Origin: Methylobacterium indicum
Lineage (GTDB): Bacteria; Pseudomonadota; Alphaproteobacteria; Rhizobiales; Beijerinckiaceae
Direction: 5' to 3'
DNA length: 45,832 nucleotides
Assembly (NCBI RefSeq): GCF_001043895.1
Contig: NZ_JTHF01000098.1
Span: 1-45,832 of the forward strand
Numbering within the stretch: the first letter of the stretch is position 1; each line of letters starts with the position of its first letter. The notes beneath the pieces were generated by a model, which worked only from the letters and a program-made list of their open reading frames with translations, ran no database searches and was not told the DNA's origin. The translations under genes and the position numbers were made by a program. Shown piece by piece: positions 35,294 to 45,832 of this stretch.

Positions 35294-37030
35294 TCAATAC
35301 CCTTGTGCGCTCCCGGTGTTCCGCCGCGGGTCGTTGGCACCGTAGTAGCGGAATGCCCCCACCGGCTTCCCACCCAGAACCGGCGCCCCGATCAGGATCG
35401 CCGCCAGGTGGTTGGCCGGCTGCGCGGCGCCGAATTTATGCCCCATGCCCTCCAGGATCCGACGGGTATCCGGCGACAGGGCGAAGCGCTCGACATTGGT
35501 CACGTCGGGCATCCACTGGTTGTGGAGGCGCGGCGCGTCGGCGGCCTCCTGCACGTTCATGCCGTAATCGATCACGTTGAGGATGCTGTGCAGCACCACC
35601 GTGATGATCCGGCTGCCGCCGGGCGTGCCGGTCACGAAGACCGGCTTGCCGTCCTTGGTGACGATGGTCGGGCTCATCGAGCTCAAAGGAGTCTTGCCGG
35701 GCGCGACGGCGTTGGCCTCGCCCTGGAGCAGGCCGTAGATGTTCGGCACGCCGACCTTGGCGGTGAAATCGTCCATCTCGTTGTTGAGGAGGACGCCGGT
35801 CCCCGGCGCGGTGATCCGCACCCCGAACCAATCGTTGAGGGTGTAGGTCACCGAGACGGCGTTCCCCTGCCCGTCGACGATCGAGTAATGGGTGGTGTTG
35901 CTGCCCTCGTGCGGCGGGACGCCGGGCTTCAGCTCGGCCGAGACCCCGGCCTTCTGCGGATCGATCACCGCGCGGATCTTCTCCGCATAGGCCTTGTCGG
36001 TCAGCCGCGCGACCGGGTTCTTCACGAAATCGGGATCGCCGAGATAGCTGTTGCGGTCGAGATAGGCGTGGCGCATCGCCTCGATCTCGTAGTGGACGGC
36101 CTGCGCCGAGCCCCAGCCGAGCTTGGCGAGGTCGTAGCCTTCGAGGATGTTCAGCATCTCGCAGATCACCACGCCGCCGGAGCTGGGCGGCGGGGCCGAG
36201 ATCACCCGGTAGCCGCGATAGTCGCACTCGATCGGCGGCAATTCGCGGGTGGCGTAGCGGTCGAGATCGGCCTGGACGATGAGCCCGCCCTGCGCCTTGC
36301 TCGCCCCGGTCAGCGCCGCGGCGACTGCGCCCTTGTAGAACCCGTCCTTGCCTTGCTCGCCGATCGCCCGCAGCGTCCCGGCGAGATCCTGCTGCACCAG
36401 CCGGTCGCCGACGCGGTAGGGCTGCCCCTGGTTGAGGAAGATCTTGGCCGAGGCCGGATCCTTGCCGAGATCCTCGGTGGCGGTGCCGAGCATGTCGACA
36501 TCGCCCTGGTCGAGGACGAAGCCCTCTTCCGCGAGCCGGATCGCCGGGGCGATCAGGTCGGCGCGGGGCTTCGTACCATACTTCGCCCGCGCCTCCTCGA
36601 GGCCGGACACCGTGCCGGGCACGCCGACCGCCAGGAAGCTCTTGGTGCTCGCCCCCTTGATGACGTTGCCGTTCGTGTCGAGGAACATGTCGCGGGTCGC
36701 GGCGAGCGGCGCCTTCTCGCGGAAATCCAGGAAGGTCCGGCTGCCGTCGGCGCGCTGGATCGTCATGAAGCCGCCGCCGCCGAGATTGCCCGCCGCCGGA
36801 TACACCACCGCCAGGGCGTAGCCGACCGCGACCGCCGCATCGATGGCGTTGCCTCCCTGCCTCAGGACGTCGACGCCGACTTGCGTCGCGAGATGCTGCG
36901 CCGTCACGACCATGCCGTGCTCGGCGGCGACCGGCGCCCGCGAGGCGGCGAGGGCCGGCCCCCCCGGGACCGCCACGACGAGGAACGCGGTGAGGAGCGT
37001 GGTGCCGATCGCGGCGAACCTGTGGCGCAT
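35294..37030 (-). CDS. ggt: Gamma-glutamyltransferase (periplasmic, self-cleaving)
   Basis: The 578-aa precursor transfers or hydrolyses the gamma-glutamyl group of glutathione. It has a signal peptide (1-28), the family N-terminus H-G-M-V-V-T-A-Q-H-L-A-T, and G-N-L-G-G-G-G-F-M near residue 81. The self-cleavage site is N-T-T-H at 378-381, so T379 becomes the N-terminal nucleophile of a 200-residue small subunit. The small subunit has L-S-S-M-S-P-T-I and G-T-P-G-G-S-R-I, which bind the gamma-glutamyl group. Length matches the family. It is a single gene with terminator and intergenic repeat on either side. Confidence 0.96.
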   Translation of the reverse strand: MRHRFAAIGTTLLTAFLVVAVPGGPALAASRAPVAAEHGMVVTAQHLATQVGVDVLRQGGNAIDAAVAVGYALAVVYPAAGNLGGGGFMTIQRADGSRTFLDFREKAPLAATRDMFLDTNGNVIKGASTKSFLAVGVPGTVSGLEEARAKYGTKPRADLIAPAIRLAEEGFVLDQGDVDMLGTATEDLGKDPASAKIFLNQGQPYRVGDRLVQQDLAGTLRAIGEQGKDGFYKGAVAAALTGASKAQGGLIVQADLDRYATRELPPIECDYRGYRVISAPPPSSGGVVICEMLNILEGYDLAKLGWGSAQAVHYEIEAMRHAYLDRNSYLGDPDFVKNPVARLTDKAYAEKIRAVIDPQKAGVSAELKPGVPPHEGSNTTHYSIVDGQGNAVSVTYTLNDWFGVRITAPGTGVLLNNEMDDFTAKVGVPNIYGLLQGEANAVAPGKTPLSSMSPTIVTKDGKPVFVTGTPGGSRIITVVLHSILNVIDYGMNVQEAADAPRLHNQWMPDVTNVERFALSPDTRRILEGMGHKFGAAQPANHLAAILIGAPVLGGKPVGAFRYYGANDPRRNTGSAQGY

Positions 37031-37123
37031 GGCGGGTCCCTGGTTGATTCGCCCCTACGGTACACGAGGGCGGCGCGCCGCTGAATCGCGCGCGCGATTG
37101 ATCCCGGGGGCGACTTATCCCTT

Positions 37124-37227
37124 GTGATACGAGATCCGGAAGATGACTTCCGAATCCCGTATCACCAGCCAGCGCGGCGCCTGAGCGAAGCCGCTTTCCG
37201 CATCGCGAAGCGATCAATCGGAAAGCG
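37124..37227. repeat. Structured intergenic repeat, copy 1
   Basis: This copy lies between ggt (-) and the MBL gene (+), which are divergent. It has outer arms GTGATACG (37124-37131) and CGTATCAC (37158-37165) enclosing hairpin CGGAAG-ATGA-CTTCCG (37137-37152). A second stem-loop follows: CGCTTTCCG (37192-37200) with CGGAAAGCG (37219-37227), with ATCGC-GAA-GCGAT inside (37202-37214). The same layout, with compensating changes, recurs at 41686-41808. No gene is seen in 37031-37295 apart from this element and the MBL promoter/leader. Confidence 0.85.
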
Positions 37228-37295
37228 CATGAGACCCATCCCCTTCCACGCCCCGCGCTCTAGCTGCGGGAAGAAGACGCAAGCGGGAGGCCTCC

Positions 37296-38264
37296 ATGTC
37301 GATGAACCGTCGCACCCTCATGGCCGGGGGTATCCTCGCCGGCCCGATCCTCGCCAGCGCGCCCGGCCTCGCCGGCGGCGGCGCGGCCCCCGCTGCCGAC
37401 CTGCCGGGGGCCTACCGGTACGGTGTCGGCGAGGCGTCGGTCCTGGCCCTGCACGAGGGCGGGGTGAAGCGCCCGCTCGATGCCGGGTTCGTGCGCAACG
37501 CACCTCTCCCCGAGGTGCAGGGCGCCCTCGCCCGGGCCTTCCTGCCGACCGACACCCTGCCGATCACCTTCACGCCGCTCCTCCTCACCCTCGGGGGCAA
37601 GCGGGTGCTGGTCGATGCCGGCTTCGCCGATCAGGGCCCGCCCGGCACCGGCGGCGTGCTGCGGGGACTGGCGCTCGCCGGGATCGACCCGGGCACGGTC
37701 GACGCGGTGGTGATCAGCCACTTCCACCCCGACCACATCCTCGGCCTCAAGCGCAAGGACGGCAGCCCGACCTTCCCGAACGCGCAGGTCCTGGTGCCGG
37801 AGGCCGAGTGGCGGTTCTGGATAGATGACGGGCGCATGGCCAACCCGCCGGATGCCCTGAAGGCCAACCTCGCCGCCGTCCAGAAAACCTTCGGGAGCGG
37901 CCTCAAGGTCGACCGCTATTCGTGGGACAAGGAGGTGCTGCCGGGCCTCACCGCGCTCGGCACCCCCGGTCACACGCCCGGCCATACCTCGTTCCGGCTC
38001 GAATCGGGCGGCAAGCGGCTCCTGATCGTCTCCGACATCACCAACCACCCGGCCCTGTTCGTGCGTCATCCCGACTGGTCGGCCTTGTTCGACATGGATG
38101 CCGATCAGGCGCGGGCCACCCGCCACCGGATGCTGGCGCTGATGGCCGACGAGCGGATGCCGGTGGCCTTCTACCACGCCCCCTTCCCGGCGGCCGGCCA
38201 CATCGCCAAGGCGGGCGGCGCCTACGAGTTCGTGCCCCTGCAATGGGGGGTGGATCTCGCCTGA
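37296..38264 (+). CDS. Exported MBL-fold metallo-hydrolase
   Basis: The 322-aa protein has a Tat-like N-terminus (N-R-R-T-L-M-A-G-G, then a hydrophobic stretch to about 35). A metallo-beta-lactamase fold follows: V-L-V-D-A-G-F, the H-x-H-x-D-H metal motif S-H-F-H-P-D-H-I (about 141-148), G-H-T-P-G-H-T-S near 230, and D-I-T-N-H near 248. The family includes lactonases, phosphodiesterases and alkylsulphatases; substrate is unknown. The Tat-like leader suggests folded export with metal already bound. A 16-nt spacing of GGGAGG lies before the start. It stands alone, flanked by an intergenic repeat and nadK. Confidence 0.85.
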   Translation: MSMNRRTLMAGGILAGPILASAPGLAGGGAAPAADLPGAYRYGVGEASVLALHEGGVKRPLDAGFVRNAPLPEVQGALARAFLPTDTLPITFTPLLLTLGGKRVLVDAGFADQGPPGTGGVLRGLALAGIDPGTVDAVVISHFHPDHILGLKRKDGSPTFPNAQVLVPEAEWRFWIDDGRMANPPDALKANLAAVQKTFGSGLKVDRYSWDKEVLPGLTALGTPGHTPGHTSFRLESGGKRLLIVSDITNHPALFVRHPDWSALFDMDADQARATRHRMLALMADERMPVAFYHAPFPAAGHIAKAGGAYEFVPLQWGVDLA

Positions 38265-38401
38265 GTCCGTCCGGCCGCTGGACGGGACGCCGCCCCCGCG
38301 TGCTATGCCTTCCGCCGACGCGGCCGGCGACGGCCCGGCGGCCGTTCGCGTCGAGGGAGGCGCGGCGGGATTGTGCGATTTCGGCGGTCGGGACACCCCA
38401 C

Positions 38402-39172
38402 ATGGCGCGGCGCTTCAACCAGATCGCCTTCATCGCGAGCCCGACGCCCGACGCCCGCGAGGCGGCCGAGCTCCTGATGCAGCGCTACGACCACGTCCCG
38501 CCCGAGGAGGCGGACGTGGTGGTGGGGTTGGGCGGCGACGGCCTGATGCTCCAGGCGCTGCACCGCTTCATGGGCACCGGCAAGCCGATCTACGGCATGA
38601 ACCGCGGCACCGTCGGCTTCCTGATGAACGAGTTCCACCTCGACGACCTGATCGAGCGGCTGGAGGTGGCCCAGCGCAGCATCGTCCATCCGCTTCTGAT
38701 GGTGGTGACCGACGTGCTCGGCCTCACCCACACGGCGCGGGCGGTCAACGAGGTCTACATGCTGCGCCAGACCCACCAGACCGCCAAGCTGAAGATCTCG
38801 ATCGACGGCCAGGTCCGCCTGCCGGAACTGATCGCCGACGGGGTGCTGGCGGCCACCCCCGTGGGCTCCACCGCCTACAACCTCTCGGTCGGCGGGCCGA
38901 TCCTGCCGATCTCCTCGCAGCTGATCGCGCTCACCCCGATCTCGCCCTTCCGGCCCCGGCGCCAGGGCAGCGTGCTCCTGCCCAACCATGCCCGCATCCG
39001 CATCGAGGTGAAGGACCCGGAATACCGCCCCGTCGCGGCGGTGGCCGACCATACCGAGTTCCGCCGCGTCGCCCGGGTCGAGACCCAGCTCGACCGCTCG
39101 ACCGACCTCGTGATGCTGCACGATCCCGGCCAGGGCATGGACGAGCGCATCCTGCGCGAGCAGTTCGGCTGA
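38402..39172 (+). CDS. nadK: NAD kinase
   Basis: NAD kinase makes NADP from NAD and ATP (or polyphosphate). The 256-aa product has the G-G-D-G loop (44-47), M-N-R-G-T-V-G-F-L-M-N (about 67-77), V-N-E-V-Y-M-L-R and G-S-T-A-Y-N-L-S-V-G-G-P-I-L. These are the four conserved regions of the family. I start at the ATG at 38402, giving the usual short alphaproteobacterial N-terminus; no strong ribosome site is visible. Confidence 0.95.
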   Translation: MARRFNQIAFIASPTPDAREAAELLMQRYDHVPPEEADVVVGLGGDGLMLQALHRFMGTGKPIYGMNRGTVGFLMNEFHLDDLIERLEVAQRSIVHPLLMVVTDVLGLTHTARAVNEVYMLRQTHQTAKLKISIDGQVRLPELIADGVLAATPVGSTAYNLSVGGPILPISSQLIALTPISPFRPRRQGSVLLPNHARIRIEVKDPEYRPVAAVADHTEFRRVARVETQLDRSTDLVMLHDPGQGMDERILREQFG

Positions 39173-39316
39173 TCCGCGACGTTACGGCATCGGGGCGCAC
39201 TGGAAGCCGGCTCACGCCCGCTTAGTTCCGTCGCCGGGCCCCGACGTTAGGGCCTCGCCACGGAGCCCCCGGATGTCCGACCGCCTGCCCTCGCACCCCG
39301 TCCGGGGCCGCGCCCG

Positions 39317-41685
<2,369 letters not shown>

Positions 41686-41689
<4 letters not shown>

Positions 41690-41808
41690 TGCCGTTTCCG
41701 GAAGGGATCTTCCCGACGCGGTATCACCGGCCCGCGCGGTGGAGCCGCAGGCTCCACACGCTCGAGCGAAGCCGAAATCCGCATCGCAAGGCGATCGATC
41801 GGATTTCG
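41686..41808. repeat. Structured intergenic repeat, copy 2
   Basis: Homologue of the repeat at 37124-37227. Outer arms GTGATGCCG (41686-41694) and CGGTATCAC (41719-41727) pair with one G-T wobble; inner hairpin GGAAG-GGAT-CTTCC (41700-41713). The second stem CGAAATCCG (41773-41781) pairs with CGGATTTCG (41800-41808), with ATCGC-AAG-GCGAT inside. Unlike copy 1 it has an extra hairpin GTGGAGCC-GCA-GGCTCCAC (41739-41757). The repeat begins at the last bases of the histidine kinase gene (its TGA is 41687-41689) and fills the space before the convergent methyltransferase gene. Confidence 0.85.
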
Positions 41809-41870
41809 GATGAACCGATCTCCGCCGGGCCGCCCGTGCGGTCCGGCGGCCGTTCCGACGCGTCGCGGGC

Positions 41871-43133
41871 TCAGCGCTTCTTGCCCGGCCGCTTGAACAC
41901 GCCGACGATCTCGACATGCGGCGAGTGGCGGAACTGGTCGACCGGGGTCACGGTCTCGAGCCGGTAGCCGCCGTGCACCAGGAGCGCCGCGTCGCGGGCG
42001 AAGCTGCCGGCGTCGCAGGAGACGCCGACCACCACCGGCACCTTCGATTCGGCGATGCGGGCGCTCTGCGCCTCGGCGCCGGCGCGCGGCGGGTCGAACA
42101 CCACGGCGTCGTAGCGGTCGAGCTCCGGCGCCAGCAGCGGCCGGCGGAAGAGGTCGCGGCGCTCGGTCGTCACGGTGCGCAGGCCTCCGGTCTCCCGGAA
42201 GGCGCGGTCGAGCGCCTTGAGTGCCCCGTCCTCGCCCTCGACGGCGTGGACGGTATGGGCTTCCGCCAGCGCCAGCGAGAAGGCGCCGGCGCCCGAGAAG
42301 AGGTCGACCACGCGTTTCGCCTTGCCGACTCCCTCGACGACGAGGCGGGCGAGCGTCGCCTCGCCCTCCTGCGTCGCCTGCAGGAAGCCGCCGGAGGGCG
42401 GCACCAGCCGCGAGCGGCCGGCCGGGATCTCGGGCGGGCGGCGCACGATCAGCACCTCGCCGTGGAGGGAGAGGCGGGCGAGGTCGAGCTCGCCGGCGAT
42501 GAGCACCAGGGCCTGGCGCGCCCGGTCCGAGGCGGGGCCGTGGCCGCGGATGTCGACGTCGAGGCCGCCCGCGGTCGCGGTCACCTGGACGTCGAGGGGC
42601 TTGCCCCCTCCGCCGCCGAGGGGACGGCTGACCCGCCGGGCGATCTCGGGCGCGCGGTGCAGGGCGGCCTCCGTGATCGGGCAATGGTCGATCGGGACGA
42701 GCGCGTGGCTGCGCGCCGCCATGAAGCCGGCCTGCGGCCCTCCGTCCGAGGCGCGCACGTGCAGGGTGATGCGCCGGCGCCCGGTGCCGTGGGCGTCGAG
42801 GAGCGGGCCGACCGGGGCCTCGATCCCCACCCGCGCGAGCGCGCCGACGACGAGGTCGCGCTTCCACGCCGCGTAGGGGGCGGGCGCGAGGTGCTGGATG
42901 GCGCAGCCGCCGCAGGTGCCGAAATACGGGCAGAACGGTGCGATCCGGTCGGGGGACGGAGCCAGCACCGCGTCGAGCCGGGCACGGGGTGGGCGGGTGC
43001 CCTCCTCCGGCGCCACCCGCACGGTCTCGCCCGGCAGGGCGCCGGGCACCACCACGCCCTCCGGCGTCACCCCGTCGCCGCGCAGGCCCAGGCGCGCGAT
43101 CTCGCAGGTCGTCGTCATGGTCGCCTCGCTCAT
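41871..43133 (-). CDS. Iron-sulphur RNA m5U methyltransferase (TrmA/RlmD family)
   Basis: The 420-aa enzyme methylates uridine at C5 in rRNA or tRNA using SAM. An iron-sulphur cluster site C-P-Y-F-G-T-C-G-G-C (68-77) with a further Cys near 150 (D-H-C-P-I-T) is followed by the methyltransferase domain: L-F-S-G-A-G-A-F-S-L (about 277-286), V-F-D-P-P-R-A-G and the catalytic V-S-C-D-A-G-S-F. The TRAM-like N-terminus is short. Family members RlmC, RlmD and TrmA cannot be separated by eye. Its start overlaps the tlyA stop codon (ATGA), so the two are coupled. Confidence 0.9.
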   Translation of the reverse strand: MSEATMTTTCEIARLGLRGDGVTPEGVVVPGALPGETVRVAPEEGTRPPRARLDAVLAPSPDRIAPFCPYFGTCGGCAIQHLAPAPYAAWKRDLVVGALARVGIEAPVGPLLDAHGTGRRRITLHVRASDGGPQAGFMAARSHALVPIDHCPITEAALHRAPEIARRVSRPLGGGGGKPLDVQVTATAGGLDVDIRGHGPASDRARQALVLIAGELDLARLSLHGEVLIVRRPPEIPAGRSRLVPPSGGFLQATQEGEATLARLVVEGVGKAKRVVDLFSGAGAFSLALAEAHTVHAVEGEDGALKALDRAFRETGGLRTVTTERRDLFRRPLLAPELDRYDAVVFDPPRAGAEAQSARIAESKVPVVVGVSCDAGSFARDAALLVHGGYRLETVTPVDQFRHSPHVEIVGVFKRPGKKR

Positions 43134-43873
43134 CGCCCGGTCTCCCGCACGGCACCGATCAGGAATTCGCGGTTGCCGTCGCCGCCCTCGACCGGCGACG
43201 GAATCAGGCCGCGGACCGTGAAGCCGAGCGACGCGACGAGATCCCGGATCCGCGCACAGACCGCGTCCTGCACCGCCTCGTCCCGCACCAGGCCGCCGCG
43301 GCCGACATGCTCGCGCCCGGCCTCGAATTGCGGCTTGATCAGCGCCGCCAGGGCGGCACCGGGCGCCAGGAGCGGGACAACGGGTGGCAGGACCAGCCGC
43401 AGGGAGATGAAGCTCACGTCGATCACCAGGAGGGAGGGCGGCTCGGGAAAGGGGGTGAGGGCGCGGGCGTCCGTCGCCTCGAGCGCCGCGACCCGGAGAT
43501 CGGCCGCGAGGCTCGGATGGAGCTGGAAGCGGCCGACATCGACGGCGTGGACGAAGCGTGCGCCCCGGCGCAGCAGCACGTCGGTGAAGCCGCCGGTCGA
43601 GGCGCCGATATCGAGGCAGGCCCGGCCGGCGGGGTCGATCCCGAAGGCGTCGAGGGCGGCGGCGAGCTTGAGCCCGCCGCGGGAGACGTAGGGGTGCGGC
43701 GCCTCGGCGACGATGGCGGCACCCCGGGCGATCAGGTCGGAGGCGCGGCGCACCACGATTCCGTCGGCCCGTACCAGCCCGGCCTCGATCGCGGCCTGCG
43801 CCCGCGACCGGCTCTCGAAATGGCCCGCCTCCACCAGGAGGCGGTCGGCCCGCTGCCGCTCGCCCGTCGTCAT
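43130..43873 (-). CDS. tlyA: TlyA-family rRNA 2'-O-methyltransferase
   Basis: The 247-aa protein has an N-terminal S4 RNA-binding domain (about 5-65; R-A-D-R-L-L-V-E-x-G-x-x-x-S-R-S-R-A-Q-A-A-I). The FtsJ-like methyltransferase part starts Y-V-S-R-G-G-L-K-L and has L-D-I-G-A-S-T-G-G-F-T-D (SAM loop), V-D-V-G and I-D-V-S-F-I-S-L. TlyA adds 2'-O-methyl groups to rRNA; the haemolysin name is historical. I use the ATG at 43873; a GTG one codon earlier is possible. It is coupled to the downstream TrmA-type gene. Confidence 0.93.
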   Translation of the reverse strand: MTTGERQRADRLLVEAGHFESRSRAQAAIEAGLVRADGIVVRRASDLIARGAAIVAEAPHPYVSRGGLKLAAALDAFGIDPAGRACLDIGASTGGFTDVLLRRGARFVHAVDVGRFQLHPSLAADLRVAALEATDARALTPFPEPPSLLVIDVSFISLRLVLPPVVPLLAPGAALAALIKPQFEAGREHVGRGGLVRDEAVQDAVCARIRDLVASLGFTVRGLIPSPVEGGDGNREFLIGAVRETGR

Positions 43874-43907
43874 CACCGTTCCGTTCTCGATCGTCTACGA
43901 CCGGCCC

Positions 43908-43945
43908 GTCGTCTTGCAGGCAGGTCGTCTTGCAGGCAGGTCGTC
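43908..43945. repeat. 16-bp tandem duplication upstream of sodC and tlyA
   Basis: GTCTTGCAGGCAGGTC occurs twice without a gap at 43911-43926 and 43927-43942; period-16 similarity extends from 43908 to 43945. It lies in the 127-bp gap between divergent tlyA and sodC. It may be a recent duplication or paired protein-binding sites. Confidence 0.8.
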
Positions 43946-44000
43946 CCCGCGGGCGCCGCGCGCCCTAGCTATGGGGCGGCACACGAGGAGAGTTCATTCC

Positions 44001-44543
44001 ATGAGACATATCGTGCTCGCGAGCGCCATGGCCTTCGGCCTCGCGGCTCCCGCCCTGGCGCAGGACAAGCCCGCCCAGGAGGCGCCGGCGGCGCCGACGA
44101 CCTACGACGCGCCGATCGTCAACAACAAGGGCGACACGATCGGCAAGATCGCGATCCGCGACGGCGCCAACACCCTGGTGATGCGGGTGACGATCCAGCC
44201 CGGCGGCCTGCCGCCCGGCTGGCACGGCATCCATTTCCACGCCGTGGGCAGCTGTGCCGACACCGACAAGTTCCAGGAGTCCAAGGCGCACGTCAATCAC
44301 GACAACGCCAAGCACGGCCTGCTGCACCCGGAAGGGCCGGACGAGGGCGACCTGCCGAACGTCTTTGCCGCCACCGACGGCTCGGTGAATGCCGAGGTGT
44401 CGAGCGACACGCCGCTCACCGGCGAGGGCGGCCTGAAGGACAATGACGGCTCGGCGCTGATCATCCACGCCAACGAGGACGACCACATCACGCAGCCGAT
44501 CGGCAATGCGGGCGCCCGCATCGCCTGCGCGGTCATCAAGTAA
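44001..44543 (+). CDS. sodC: Periplasmic Cu,Zn superoxide dismutase
   Basis: SodC converts superoxide to peroxide and oxygen in the periplasm. The 180-aa protein has a signal peptide (1-20, ending P-A-L-A-Q) and G-I-H-F-H-A-V-G with two copper ligands. The zinc loop H-V-N-H-D-N-A-K-H-G-L-L-H-P-E-G-P follows, then D-L-P-N-V, I-I-H-A-N-E-D-D-H and G-A-R-I-A-C. The two Cys (S-C-A-D and I-A-C) form the family disulphide. GAGGAG precedes the ATG by 10 nt. It sits on the opposite strand between tlyA and dxs, genes that are usually adjacent in this group. Confidence 0.95.
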   Translation: MRHIVLASAMAFGLAAPALAQDKPAQEAPAAPTTYDAPIVNNKGDTIGKIAIRDGANTLVMRVTIQPGGLPPGWHGIHFHAVGSCADTDKFQESKAHVNHDNAKHGLLHPEGPDEGDLPNVFAATDGSVNAEVSSDTPLTGEGGLKDNDGSALIIHANEDDHITQPIGNAGARIACAVIK

Positions 44544-44550
44544 CGGCGAC

Positions 44551-44577
44551 CGGGCCGCGTCCGCCGGACGCGGCCCG
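44551..44577. terminator. Two-way terminator between sodC and dxs
   Basis: CGGGCCGCGTCC (44551-44562) and GGACGCGGCCCG (44566-44577) are exact complements with a 3-nt loop. The hairpin begins 7 bp after the sodC stop codon and lies 9 bp from the end of convergent dxs. Confidence 0.85.
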
Positions 44578-44586
44578 AACTCGCGG

Positions 44587-45832
44587 TCAGCGCTGGCGGC
44601 GCGCGACGCTGACGACGTTGCTGGCGGTCGCAGCCTTGGCCTCGCGGGCCGGGAGGATCTCCTCGACGACCTTGACGATCGACGGCGCGTCGAGGCCGGC
44701 CTCGGCGTACATCCGGTCCGGCGTGTCGTGGTCCTGGTAGCTGTCCGGCAAGGTCAGCGTGCGCACCCGCACCCGGCCGTCGTCCAGCGCCCCGCGCGAC
44801 GACAACAGGTGCAGCACCATCGCGCCGAAGCCGCCGACCGATCCCTCTTCCAGCGTCACCAGAACCTCGTGGCTTCCCGCGAGATCCAGGATCAACGCCT
44901 CGTCGAGCGGCTTGGCAAACCGCGCATCCGCCACCGTCACGCCGATGCCCGCCGCCTCCAGACGCTCCGCCGCCTTCAGCGCTTCCGCCAGACGCGTGCC
45001 GAGGCTGAGCAGCGCCACCCGCGCCCCCTCCGGACGCTGGATCACCCGGCCACGGCCGATCGCCAGAACCTCGCCCCGCTCCGGCATCTCCACGCCGACG
45101 CCCTCGCCGCGCGGATAGCGGAACGCGATCGGCCCCGTATCATGCGCGTGGGCCGTCGCCACCATGTGCACCAGCTCGGCCTCGTCGGCCGCCGCCATCA
45201 CGGTCATGTTCGGCAGGCAGCAGAGATACGCCAGGTCGAAGGCGCCGGCATGGGTCGCGCCATCGGCGCCGACCAGACCGGCCCGGTCGAGCGCGAACCG
45301 CACGGGCAGGTTCTGCAACGCCACGTCGTGTACCAGCTGGTCGTAGCCGCGCTGCAGGAAGGTCGAGTAGATCGCGCAGAACGGCTTGAACCCCTCCGTC
45401 GCCAGGCCCGCCGCGAAGGTCACCGCGTGCTGCTCGGCGATGCCGACGTCGAAGGTCCGGTCGGGATGCGCCTTCGAGAAGAGGTCGACGCCGGTGCCCG
45501 AGGGCATCGCCGCGGTGATCGCCACCACCTTGTCGTCGGCATCCGCCGCCTTGATCAGGCTCTCGCCGAACACCCGCGTATAGGCCGGGGCGTTGGGCTT
45601 GGCCTTGGTCTGCTTGCCCGACACCACGTCGAACTTCACCACCGCGTGGCCGCGGTCGGCCGCGGCCTCGGCGGGAGCGTAGCCCTTGCCCTTCTGGGTC
45701 ACGACGTGGATCAGCACCGGGCCGTCGGGGGCGTCGCGCACGTTCTTGAGCACCGGCAGCAGGTGCTCGAGGTTGTGGCCGTCGATCGGCCCGACATAGT
45801 GGAAGCCGAGTTCCTCGAACATCGTGCCGCCG
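44587..45832 (-). CDS. dxs: 1-deoxy-D-xylulose-5-phosphate synthase, C-terminal part (cut by window edge)
   Basis: DXS condenses pyruvate and glyceraldehyde-3-phosphate, the first step of the MEP isoprenoid pathway, with thiamine diphosphate. About 415 codons are present; the frame is open to the window edge, so the N-terminal third is outside. Visible landmarks are H-Y-V-G-P-I-D-G-H (end of domain I), the K-G-K-G-Y-x-P-A motif, [15 protein letters not shown] with the catalytic Glu, [13 protein letters not shown] and F-R-Y-P-R-G. The domain III end has T-L-P-D-S-Y-Q-D-H. The C-terminus is complete at 44587. Confidence 0.97.
   Translation of the reverse strand, partial: GGTMFEELGFHYVGPIDGHNLEHLLPVLKNVRDAPDGPVLIHVVTQKGKGYAPAEAAADRGHAVVKFDVVSGKQTKAKPNAPAYTRVFGESLIKAADADDKVVAITAAMPSGTGVDLFSKAHPDRTFDVGIAEQHAVTFAAGLATEGFKPFCAIYSTFLQRGYDQLVHDVALQNLPVRFALDRAGLVGADGATHAGAFDLAYLCCLPNMTVMAAADEAELVHMVATAHAHDTGPIAFRYPRGEGVGVEMPERGEVLAIGRGRVIQRPEGARVALLSLGTRLAEALKAAERLEAAGIGVTVADARFAKPLDEALILDLAGSHEVLVTLEEGSVGGFGAMVLHLLSSRGALDDGRVRVRTLTLPDSYQDHDTPDRMYAEAGLDAPSIVKVVEEILPAREAKAATASNVVSVARRQR

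Overview
The window is about 46 kb of high-GC (roughly 70% in rows I counted) alphaproteobacterial chromosome. A Methylobacterium or close Hyphomicrobiales relative is most likely. Evidence: FlaF and FlbT (alphaproteobacterial flagellin regulators), a DUF1217 flagellar protein, Omp25-like barrels, the pal-cpoB-tilS-ftsH-glmM order, and a 557-aa acyl-CoA dehydrogenase with the long N-terminal extension of (2S)-methylsuccinyl-CoA dehydrogenase, an ethylmalonyl-CoA pathway enzyme central to serine-cycle methylotrophs. The genus is an inference; no rRNA or species marker is present.

Layout. 0.2-16.3 kb is a flagellar cluster, all on + apart from a divergent PilZ gene at its head: 190-aa membrane protein, DUF1217 protein, flgF, fliI, flgE, flgK, flgL, flaF, flbT, flgD, fliQ, [AT-rich foreign gene], flhA, fliR, fliJ-like, flgJ-like, flgN-like, and a FliL-like membrane protein. 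These supply rod, hook, hook-junction and export-apparatus parts plus flagellin regulators. A nested inverted repeat (16.38-16.57 kb) separates the cluster from what follows. 16.7-19.4 kb (-) holds a DegP protease and a GT4 glycosyltransferase; a 59-aa conserved-type peptide lies at 19.56 kb (+). 19.8-22.4 kb (-) has mcd and an SDR. 22.5-25.6 kb (-) has three outer-membrane beta-barrel genes in a row. 25.8-32.2 kb (-) is glmM, ftsH, tilS, cpoB, pal (transcribed pal to glmM). 32.6-41.7 kb is mixed: receiver protein, iron-permease-like protein, mgtE, gamma-glutamyltransferase, MBL hydrolase, NAD kinase, hybrid histidine kinase. 41.9-45.8 kb has a TrmA/RlmD-type methyltransferase, tlyA, sodC and a left-truncated dxs.

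The most unusual item is the island at about 10.49-11.57 kb. Inside the flagellar export genes, between fliQ and flhA, lies one AT-rich gene (25-38% GC in three rows counted by hand, against 70% at the start of flhA). It encodes a 334-aa protein with a C-terminal R-x4-H motif typical of HEPN ribonuclease folds and a resemblance to proteins annotated as MauJ. It has no visible transposase, integrase or terminal repeats.

Second is a dispersed intergenic repeat with two copies (37.12-37.23 and 41.69-41.81 kb). Their hairpin stems differ in sequence but stay paired through compensating substitutions, so structure appears to be selected. Other non-coding structure: three 39-bp tandem repeats between tilS and ftsH, a 16-bp tandem duplication upstream of sodC and tlyA, several strong hairpin terminators, and palindromes in the pal/receiver divergent promoter region. 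I saw no tRNA, rRNA, CRISPR array, insertion sequence or prophage gene.
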